52,577 nt of DNA from Saccoglossus kowalevskii. Taxonomy: Eukaryota > Hemichordata > Enteropneusta > Harrimaniidae. How positions within the stretch are numbered: the first letter of the stretch is position 1; every line of letters begins with the position of its first letter. The notes under the pieces were generated by a model. The model saw only the letters and a program-made list of their open reading frames with translations, was not told the origin of the DNA and ran no database searches. A program made the position numbers and the translations under genes. Below, piece by piece: positions 38,701-50,700 of this stretch. The stretch spans positions 486,179 to 538,755 of the forward strand of contig NW_003124899.1 in the NCBI RefSeq assembly GCF_000003605.2. Reading direction: 5' to 3'.

Positions 38701-41700
38701 ATCATTCTGTTTTCCCCACCATGTTTATTGTTGACTCAGTTGTGTTATTGTACTGCTAGGAAAATGCATCAATATGACAGGGCCTGGCTGGTAAAGAAGT
38801 TCAGGAACAAAGATGGGTGTTACATGGGTCAATGACTGATAAAAGTTAGCACCTATTTGGCATGTCAAAAGTTTTTAACATTCTTTTTTCCTGCATTGAT
38901 ACCCAGGTATTGTGTACGATGACGTACACTATGCTGTTGTATGATGAAGGGGCGAGTCCCTCTGTGAAAGCCTGTGTTGACACAGAGACAGCCTTAGATG
39001 TAATAAACTTTTAAACTGACAAACATAAAAAAAACATTTACACATAATTCAGTTTGCTATGAAAACCATCACTGCTGAACAACATCCTTATCCATAGCAC
39101 TTAAATTAATTTGTCCAGACCTTGCATAATGAGACTGTGTGCATGATGTCACCAGTGTATCAGGATTAATGGGTGTTGCAAGATTTAATTGTCTAATTGT
39201 ATATTCCCAACAGATCAAAGCAATGCATATTGCCTTCAGCATTCTAATAATTCAATTGAAATAGTCAGCAAAAAATATGTCACCTTGATTTCATCTGAGT
39301 ATGTCTTATAAGCTCTTTTATGCCATGTTGCCTACCACACGCAGCGTTGGAATAGGAGCACCAATTCATTATAAAAACTGAAAAGCTTTTCCTTGGCTTT
39401 TCCTGATTCACCAATATATAGAAGAACACAAAGACAATTAATTTACAAAGACTTCACAAATTAATGTTTTCTGCAGAGATCCGCTTGCAATATATTAGTA
39501 TTAACTAACTAATTCCTTCCATTAAAATATCAGATTCTTATCCTTACTGGATACTTTCAAAGATTGCAAATTTAGCTGTTGTCTTCTGTTAGTACGGTAC
39601 CAGTGGAGCAGACAAGTATACTTGAAAAATAGTATTTTCTATCTGGATTATATGATATTGTGTTCTGTATTTATTTATGTATCGCGGTTATTTTTGAATT
39701 GATGATACATTTTTCTTCTCTTGTAGGAATCAAATGCTGTTCCTGGAGAGCAAGACGTGGTAGTCAGACGACGCAGACCTCATGCTCAGCGCAGGCCTAA
39801 ATCTGACATTGGTGACCATAGGTGGGAGGACTATGGAGCAATGGGAGGACCACCAGCACCACCGCCAAGGACTGTTACTAGGAGACCAATTTCGGATCCA
39901 GTGATGAGGGATGAAGATGAATTAGGTAAGTTTTTGTGAATGTAGCTAACAAACTCTTGGAACACCATTTTCCTCTGATTGACTATTTGAAAAATTAGGG
40001 TAGTATATTTGCTTTATTAGAAGTGCATCTCCAATAGAAGCGTACATTAATCAATAAAATATGACTTATTCTTGCAATAGTTATTTTCACAATCTCTGTC
40101 ACTTTAATTGTGTGTGCTACTAATAGTACTCAAAATAGTTTTTAACACATCGGGTCATAGATTTGATGAGCTTTATAAGGGTGTCAAGCGTCTAGCTGAA
40201 ATTAACAGCATACAACCAAATCATCCTATCAGGCAGCAGGATTGTTTTTGTTTTGTTTTTTTGATTTTATAATAGAATAGTTTTAGTATGCCTTGCAGAA
40301 AGTCACTACTACTATAGTGATAAGATAGCCCCAAACTGTTCTTACCAAGGTTGATTTCATTTAATGCTTTGTCACTTATGCTTGGAGGTAGAAATCTTAG
40401 ACAGGTTTATCATTGATGTCAGTAAATCTCAGCTAGTCTTTCTACTGATTGAAAACATGCTATTTAAGATCTATGTCTCATGATAATTTTTCATTTGGTG
40501 TTTTGTTTTGTTTTTGTATCCAATTTCAATCGATCATTTAATATTATATAAAGGTTAATGCTTGGATGTCAGTTTTATTTTGCAGGATGGCTTGAAAATA
40601 TACAAACCATTTGCCTTTATGAGTCTTGAATCTCTGTTGAAAAAAAGACAAAGAAGAATTCTCCTGCAATGTATAATGGAAATGCTAGATGGAGCGTCCA
40701 CTGAGATTGCCATTTTACAATTATCCAATCTGCAATGTTTTATTCTTTTTCTTCCGCACACAGTCATTTACAGAGACAAGAGAAGCAGTCAGCCTCGACC
40801 CAAGTCAGCACATCTTGGAGATTATTCTTCTCTCAGTAGAGATAGACCAATATCACCGACGCCACCACCCAGGTGCCGACCGGGATCCCTTGCAGTGATC
40901 AAAGACTATGGAGGCGAAGACAACACCGGCAGTGCAACAACAACACCAACTACAGAAAACGCTCCAATTACAATTGAAGCAAGTAAGGATGTTATTTATT
41001 TTTATTTTTTTACTAGTAGCTTTGCGGTGAGTGGCTTTCGCAGTAATTGGGTTTCGTATCTGTAGGGTTTCGCAGGGAGTAGGGCTTTGTCCCAGTAACT
41101 GGTCCTTTCATCGTTGTTGCGAATTAAAGTTTTATGTTTCTTTAACAACTGGCACTATTCTGGGAATACCATTCTAGCAGGAGTTCCAAAATAAGACCCA
41201 TGCTCTGATAATGCCTCTAGTTTCAGAGACCAATAAACATTACCATTATGATCTTATTGGTGTTGCAAAGGATAGTTGAATACTGTTTATTATTATTAAT
41301 AATCCCCATAACCGTTTTCCAATATAGATAAATTGTAGTACCTAACAAACTGTATAACTCGGTCTCAACAATGAAATAAAGGAATGTATACATTTACACT
41401 ATTTATACTTGTTTATTATACTTTTATTGCTACTGTACTGATAGAAATACTGTATTTCTAAAGATGTAATAAATATTATTATTATTACTAATGCATTGCA
41501 ATACAACTAATTCAATTGAAAGAAATTACAATATAAAGTATTCATCGGTAATACCGGTACTTCTCAAAGGTGTATTTCGCGGTCAGTGTTATTTACAAAA
41601 ATATTTGTTTATAATTTTATAAACTTGCTTGGCAATACCCACCCCAAGTAGATATAATGTGTACATATTTTAATAAATAAAGATATACTAACAAAAATAA

Positions 41701-44700
41701 AATATTAATTATTTCATATTTTATTATATAACCTGCACAACAGTAATCAATATTTTTCCTTGCTAGAATGATGTGTAACTTTATACAGGAATNNNNNNNN
41801 NNNNNNNNNNNNNNNNNNNNNNNNNNNNNNNNNNNNNNNNNNTCAACTTCCGGTGAATTTGGATACCTAACATGTTTAGGTTCATGCGCTGCAAGTTGCA
41901 AAGCACGTACCTAAGCCCCCCCCCCCCCCCCCCAGTAAATAATTAAGCCAAGGCGGTTTCGATATCGAAATCAAGAAACTCTCCGATTTGACACAATCTG
42001 GGAAGTTCGAATTACTAAATGAATTACAGGATGACAAAGCTGAAATATCCAAGAACCAACACATACCAAAAATCTCAAAAGTGAATATTCGTAGTGTATT
42101 TTAATTGTAATCAGACCGGAAGTGGGAATTTGTTAGTACTCTAATAACATGTTGGCGATCCGCTCTGCTAGGATTGCCATTAAAATTTGTGTGTGCGTGT
42201 CTGTGTGTGTGATTTCCAGTGTTTTCACGTATTATTTCTTCTGTGATTTTTTTGGCTTGGCCGATTTCGCTCAAAATTGGCAGGTAGGTCACACCTTCAC
42301 CCTGGTTATTGGAAAAAATCTTTTAAAAATATTTGGCTCCATTGTTGCCATAGCAACAGCCAAAAAAAATGATTTCTGATTAGCTTCGTCCCAAATGTAT
42401 CTTCTCCTACAAATTCAGGATAAAACACCTCAGACATAGCTCATTCGACTCAGCTTGAGTGTGGGCACAAAATTACTATCTGAATTTTTGGTATCTTTTT
42501 TCATTACCGAGAAATTTGACCCCAAAGTTGGGGTTACAGTTCACCAAGAATTGCTTTTTAACTCTTCTGTGATTTTTTTGGCTTGGCTGATTTTGTTCAT
42601 ACTTGACAGACAGGTCGTACCGCCACTAATTGGAATACTTTCGCTCCAAATTTATTACCTATTACCAGTCTTGTACTATCAGTGTTTAAATGGTCATGCT
42701 TTTTATTTTGGCTACGTTGCCTGCACACCGGTAAGAGATCACCAGCGCCAACATTGTTACACTGTATCAACGTAATCCCAACTCAACTTTTAACTTTGAA
42801 TGAACTGTTAATGCTGCCTTCAATCTGGAAAATACTATTGCAAAACAGTTGGAAATAACAAATTTAACAGCAGAATACGTCCTAGCAATAAAATAAAGTG
42901 ACTTCTAAAGACTGAGTGTTTTTTTGGCGAACTTTGTATACTGTGCCCGGTGCCTATCGTGGCAACAGCTGAAAACATGCTTGTTTTTTTAGCGGATCCG
43001 ATCGCCAACCAACCTACCGGATTGTTTTAGTATAAGCTAGTATCAACTTGTCAATAATTATGGGATGATTTGTAGACATAAGATTGTTATGTGAACTTCG
43101 TTCATTAATTGAATACTGTGCGATGACGCTATTTTCAGGGCCTAACTGATTCAGACTTTTATATTGACTATGTCCCGGGCTATTTACTAGTACCAACCTA
43201 CTTACTTGTCAGTGTCTAACTGTTATATACAGCCATGGAGCTAATTTTTAGCTCCATGATACAGCCCAGAACATGTCAGAATAGTAAAAAAAAGTCAGGT
43301 AATGTCAGTTGCCCATGCCATGAGAGCCGGCCACAGAACCAAAACAATCTGTCAGCCTTCGCCACCCACAGCATCGATATGATTTTATATTGCATAGAAA
43401 TGAACACTAAATGCTATCGAACCTGAAACAAAAGTCTATGAAAATCGAGTCTTATCTCCTTTGCGTTTCTGAATCGACAGAAAGTCGGGGTCAATCTACC
43501 ATGATTGTTTGCTTATCATCAATTCACAAGGGTCAAAAACGTTTTTAAACGTGAATTTAACGACAAACGTTTTTGAAACGAATCAATGTTCTGGTTATCT
43601 CTGGTGCGACTGCAGTCTTTGGAACAAACTTGAGGGACTGTAAAATGCAATTTATGGTACGCGACTTAAAAACGCAATTTACATGTGAATTTCCCAACAA
43701 AGGTTTAAATGTTTTACCGGGGGGTAGTTGTATGTGGTGTGGCACTAGTGTGGAAAGCTGTCGAATAAAATGGCAACAACCTTCGAATGCATTGTTATGC
43801 TAATTTGATTTCCGGCATGTTAGTTGACAAAGAAATGAAAGATTTCTTGAATTTTCGGCGATAGCTACGTGGATTTGAACCAAAATGTTATCGGCTAAGA
43901 CTCAGAATGCGACAGTGACAGCCACTGAAACATAAATAAAAGCAAATGAACACGTCTAGCAAAAAAGGCTTTTTCCAGTCGTAGCATAAAATGGAAGCAC
44001 TCTTGAGGGTAATGTAAATCAGTTGATTTGAGGGTGTCACAATAAGCGAGGGAGTGAATCGTTTTTATGCTACGAAAAAAATGAAAACCTTGAACGTACT
44101 TTTTGGACTTTAGTACAACGTCATTTTTGTTTGATTACCTAACGTTTTTAGGTCATGTGCTGTAAGTTACAGAGCACATACCTAAGCGGATGTCCCTCAG
44201 CAAATAATGAAGCAAAGGCATTCTCGAATCGCAAAACTCCCCCTTTTTACGCAAACCGAGAAGTTCGAATTACTAAACGAAGTACAGGACGACGAAGCTT
44301 AGATATCCAGGAACCAACACATACCAAAAATGATATCTCAAAAGTGAATATTCGTGGTGTATTTTAAGTCTATCCGGACCATAAGTTGGAATTCATTAGT
44401 ACTCTAAATATCCAAATATATTTTACGGTAGTATAAGGTAGTAATAAAGTATCATTTTCCATACTTAGAATAATAGAGACTACTTTATGTGTACTATCAG
44501 TGCAGTAAATGTGGTCAATTATTGCCAATTTTAAATAACTGGAATTTGTGCAAGTTGATTACGGACATCACGTTTTTTTTTCCTGACTGACAAATATCGG
44601 TCTCTCTCTAAATCAAAGCAATTTACAAGGCAAAATATTGTAAGACCGAATCACAAAAAGCGATATTATCACCTCGAATTGTTTGCTGTAAAAGCCTGAA

Positions 44701-47700
44701 TATTGAATCATAACGTAATGTACATGTTTAGATGTCATGTCGAATTTGTATAAATAGTGCATTACATTTGATCTGAGGTGTGGGGAACACCTGAAATAAC
44801 TCTCTGATATCCTGTGCTGTTAACTACTTATACACTGGCTGATTAAATTGAAGTACAAAGCAAGGTCAACATAATTTTGTCATCAACAAATCATTCTCCA
44901 ATTTTTGACACTGATCAGTTCAAAGCCATGACCACACGTGTGTAACGACTTCACTGCTTTAAAAAACTCCACCTTCTCAAATATACACTAAACTTCCAGG
45001 CCAGCTACTTCAAAGTTTGTAATGGGAAATTATGGCCCATAACATCATGTCCTGTCTCCCATTAATGCAAGAAATCAATATGCAGCGTGGTTTATGATTT
45101 GCTACTCATGCTCATCAATGTCAACAAAATTCCTGCTTCCTAGAAGTTCTCATGCTATCATTGGTGTGAAATTATACATTTTCAAGCTTGCTATGCTTTT
45201 AGTACAATAAACTGCTGTCACGACTCATTGGCCGTTATCATCAGTCATAATCAATTTTGTTATTTTCAATTATGTCATTTAACAATATATTGAATTAAAT
45301 ATACTTTTCAGCAGAAGAATCAACCAAAGTACCAGCAGGTTCGAAATTGAGAAGAGCGAGACGTCCACGTCCAGTATCAGATCTGGGACATATTGATCTC
45401 AAAGAAATAGATGACTATGTGCAGAGAAGACGATATGTAAGTCAATGTCTTGTACACATGTAAATTGTTGGCAAATATAGTTGTTTAACTCAAAGATATC
45501 AATCATTTAAATTCATCAGTGTTAATGTGACTACCTAATGTTAAAAACAGTAAATTATTAGCGTCATTACAGTGTTTCTCACAAATTGTGAATGCTTCAC
45601 CACTGGAATTCAACTCTAGTTTATATTAGATTAGTCTAGATTAGGTTGAGCAGTTAAGGTAGGTTAGGTAGGGTCTTAGTTTAGGGTAGGTTTGGTTTGA
45701 TTTGTTTGGTAGGGAGTAGGGTAGTTAAGTTAGGTAAAGTTAGTTTAGATTAGATTAGGTTAAGTAGGATTAAGTTAAGGGTATGGTAGGTTAGGTTAGG
45801 TTATATTACGATGTGTGTTGTAGATTGACTTGAATTTTTGATTCATAATTTCAAATTTGTCAAGACTGAACAAAAAACAGTGCCAACAAAGAAACAAACA
45901 AAACTTTGTTTGCTCAGGTAATGAATGGTCGGATAAAACTATCTTTAGGCCAGTGATAAAGGGACTGTATCTAAGCTTTGATTGAAATCTAACTGCTGGT
46001 AGAAGTAAAAATAAAGTTGATGACTTATTGTAATGCTGGTTTGTCAAACACACTAACTCTTTTGTATGTTGTTTATAGTCCGGTGTGCTGAGTCCAGAGG
46101 ATATGTCAGTGATCCAACAACCACCTCAACCATTTACACCTAACTCTACCGAAAGCAATATATCTCGGTCATTTAGTACACCGTCTGCTTTACACCAATT
46201 AATTGATCCAAATATCAGACCAGGTACGTGCACTTCTTTAACACTTCATTAACGTCTTCATAACAACATAGTCATTGTAATAATACAGAAATGCTGTTGA
46301 GAATACTATCAAACGTAGGCTTACGGTTTAGATTGAAGTATAGCCTCTATATTGTCATCTCCATGACGAAAATGTACAATTATTTGAGAAAAATGGTCAA
46401 AGTTTTTAATTATTTCTCCATGGCTTAACAAATTAAGATGACTCCTAATTTTAATAAACATGTATTGTTAAGATATTCAAAAAAATGTCAACTATGATAA
46501 TAGTTTTACAAAATATACAATGGAAGTTCTCCCATAATGCATTGCATATATGTAAAATAATATGCTCGGTAGTGCAACATTTCAATTTGACTAAAGCCTT
46601 CTGAACATATCACATCTTAAAAAAATATTTCTCTTACCAATGGGTTACTTCTGGCATGAGAGTTTTATGTGGAGAGAAAGTAATTTTATTTTGATTCACT
46701 AGGTAACCTTCATGATGAGGATTCCAGTAGTGGTGAAGACATCTCCACCTCAGGGTATGAAACGATACATACTGGCTTGGCACCACAGGTAAGTCTGTAT
46801 ATCTCATTTGTTTTGGACCTGTCTCCCTTCATTTGTACAAACTAATGGCATCCATGTTATGGGCACCACGTACAAGTTGGTAAACGAAAATAAAATACTG
46901 ACTTCCCCAGTACCTTGTATGTCCTTATATCAGATTAAATCACCATGGATACTGTCAGTCAGTGTTCAGATGTGTTCATCATTACATTTTCAACATGGAT
47001 CACATGTATATTTATTCATTTTAAAAAAAGGTGGCACCACAATATCAGATATGTACAATCACTATCAATGTTTACCACTTAAAAAAAAAAAAAAAAATCA
47101 AATCACTTCTTCATAGTCTGCACATAGTTTACATGACAGCATCACGTAGTGGAGAATTGTATCAGCACTAGCACATTAAGCAGCATCACATGGTGTGAAT
47201 GGACCAATCAGGATCAAGCCAACTAACCAACACATTCATCATAACTGAGACCATACCTATGGCTACAGCACGGTTGTATCAATGCTGCTAACTGTGATTG
47301 AGCTTCCTTGCTGTAGACATGGGTAGGCCTTCCACAACAGCACTCGATCAACTTAAATTTAAGCAGCACTTCACCAGCAACATTGTGTGATTTTTGTTCT
47401 CAGCAATGCACCGATGACTAATATTAATCTCATCATGTATGTGTTAGTATACCACTGTCACTGTTAAATGTAAAGCTTAAAACTTGTACGGCACCAAATT
47501 CACAATAAATTCACAGTTGAGTCCATGTCAATGTCACTAGTAAAATTTCTGCAAAGCATGTACGGGGTTATACTTAGAATAATTTTCAGTCTATTTTCTT
47601 ACTTGTTTAAAAATACAATGTGTAACAAAAGCCAGATTAGTTTAAACATCAAGAAAATAGTATCCCATGATTCAGTGGAGCAATCCCAGGAATAGAGAAG

Positions 47701-50700
47701 CAACGCTTTAAAGCAGTGAGATTGTTTTGAGAAATCTAATGATAAAGTGTGAGATTTTGATGAATAGTCGTGATGTTCTGTTTCAATGATTTTGATGCAA
47801 TGTATTGTAAATCCTGCAAAATGAAGTGGAAGACAAGGGCGAGTATTGTAATTAGGCTAAAGTATATTAAAATATTCAGCGGCACAGTTTAAATGTGAGA
47901 CATCAATTTGCAACAGAAGGAATAAAAAAAAGGTAATAAATACATGAGCGGCATGGTATTGATAAAAAGCATGATCCTAATGTTCGAAATGTGAATGCAA
48001 AAACAATGACACGTTACACAAACGCTGTATTGTACTGTATGTGTATAACAGGTGTGTCTGTGTTCCAAATATTAAAGTCATATTTTAATGATCAAGCGTA
48101 CAATAAATGTAATCTTCAGTTTATGTTCTTCTATTTGAGATGCATTTCCAGTAGAGTAAGTACTGATGAAACGTGTGTGTAAATTGTGACTAAAAGGACA
48201 AAATGTGAACGTTGATTTACGCTCAAGAAAACTTGATACTTGTGTTTAATATCTATTCTATTGTACACGTCAGGATTACTACTATGAAGACTACAGTGGA
48301 ACAATGACCTATGTGGAAGCGTTATGGGACCATGTGACAATGGATGAAGATGAGTTGCCATTCCAGGCAGGTGACGTGATTGAAGTCACTGATAAACTGG
48401 ATAAAGACTGGTGGTGGGGACGAATAAATATGAAAGAAGGCTGGTTTCCTGCATCATTTGTCAGGGTAGGTTTTTTTTAAATTCATTAAGTTCCCCAATT
48501 GGTTTTTCTTTTGCCACAAATTAGCTAATCATTAGCCAGGTTTAAATCAGCACAGTTTTCACAGACGGACGGACGGACAGAAGGACGGACGGACGGACAG
48601 AAGGACGGACAGACAGACAGACAGTGTATTTGTACGTCACATACGCCCCATTTTGAACCAGTCACCTATCAACAACTATGGCAGCTTTAAAGATGAATGT
48701 GTTTGTTTTTTCAGCATTCCTGAAATTTAAGAAACAATAATGTTTGTGAAATGTCTGTCATTTTCAACCTGTCTTCAATATGTTTGTTTTACAGCCTAGA
48801 GTCAATCAGGGTGAGACAGTTGAGGATTGTGTCGCCAAAATCAAAGATGGAACGCTTTCATTAACATCTAAGAATATGAGAAAAATCAGTATTAGTTTTC
48901 TTAGTAAAGACCAAGTACGTGCTAAGGTTATAAACGAAATCACAAGCACTGAAAAGATTTACGTCAAACATCTCAGAGATGTGTGTGAGGTAAGTGCAAC
49001 CTATTTGGGTTGGGTTTTGCATTTTTGTTGCGCTATCCTAGGAATTTTTCTACAGCCATACAGCTTAAAGTTGTCTTCCTACTTTGTAAATATGTGAGAT
49101 GCCATTCCCCGACTAATAAATACACCATCAAATATTGAGATTGTAGGCATGTTTGTCTGAGGGATAAAACCTTCCAATACTCTCAAAATGAAATGTACAG
49201 CAAAGTGAGGACAGTATATTTACTTTTGATATAACTTTTTTTTTCAGGTAAAACAACTTTTATCTTGTTCTGAAAGTGATGTTTTACATATTTGCAAATG
49301 GGAATGCAACTTTGAAATACTGTTAGTAACAGATTTTATTTTTGCTTGGAATTAATTTTCGCTTTCTTCGCTGAAGGAATGATTCAGTGAAAATAAAATC
49401 CAGCGAATATAACATTTTTTCTATATTTTACATTCAACTTGTCAAAAATCAGTGAAAATAACTTCCATACAAAACACCAGAAAGGTGTTTTCAGCGAAAA
49501 TTAATTCCAGGTAAAATAATTTACAGTTTTTGGAGATACATTTCTAGGAGATGCACAACTAGAACCTGTTAGCATTGTACTGTCACTTACAATTCCTTTT
49601 ATTTACACATTGAATTAATTATCCAACCTAATAATTAATAATTTGCTACTGTTGTTGTTATCCCCTTTCTCTCCAGGGCTACTTGAAGCAGTGTTGCAAA
49701 AGGCCTGAAATGTTTTCATCAGAACTAGTAGGAAAAATCTTTGGAAACATTGAAGCCATTTATGAATTCCAAAGTAAATTTATGAAGAAATTAGAATCTT
49801 GTGTTAACCAAGAGCTACCTCACCTTAGTGAAATTGGAAATTGTTTTCTGGACAATGTAAGTTATTCCTGTTGCATATTCACACTATATTTCATCAGATT
49901 GCCAACAGATTGATGTCATTTCAGTAATAATCGTGACTGTTTGCTGAAGTTTCTTACATTTTGCCTTATTGGTTACAGGTCTTGTTTTTGAGAAATAGTA
50001 TTTATTTTGATAAATGGAACTTTATAATTAGAAAGTTAAAAATATCCCTCCTTTACAGCTAGAGCAAACAAGATTTGTACGGGTAACTTGCAAAGTCCCT
50101 ATCAATGTTCCAATAACTTTCCCAGATGGTTGAAGCGACCATAAATAAAATTGAACAAATAACTTACAACTTCCTTTGTATATTCAACAACAATGTTGCA
50201 ATATCCCTTAATTGTACTTACAAAATCAAGTGGCACCAGGGAAAATTGTGCGAAATTGTTTCAAAATGAAGCAAATGATTTTCATAACACTAATAGATTA
50301 TTTGATAGCACCAATTGGAAAGTCCCTCTCTATATTGAAATGGTCATATGGACTTTCTTAGAAAGTTTGCTAACTTCCTGTGCAAATTTTGTTTGCACCT
50401 GGTGTAAATAAAAAAAAAAGTGGAAATTTTTTTGAACTGTAGATATAAGCTGCAGTTCAGATCACAGATTAATGATTAGCTGATTGCTGGAGCACATGAT
50501 ACAATTATCTACTGCTGTACACATCTAAGGCGAGATGGATAGGCCTGCCATGGTAGTTAATGGGTCACCACTTGAAATTGAAATAAAATACTTATATAAC
50601 CATTTGTTGCAATATTTCTACAGAGAGCCGGCTTTGAGATATACGCTGAATACTGCAATAACCATCCCACTGCTACGGCTGCTTTACAAGAAGTTCTTGA

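Noticed and set aside
40562-40763. Open frame leading into exon C
   Set aside because: Intron read-through; the acceptor at 40763 completes the split codon from exon B.
42455-42775. 106-codon hydrophobic frame
   Set aside because: Lies across a short repeat between two repeat copies; no family recognised and no splice support.
43573-43803. 76-codon frame overlapping a reverse-strand frame
   Set aside because: No domain recognised; open on both strands, likely repeat-derived or chance.
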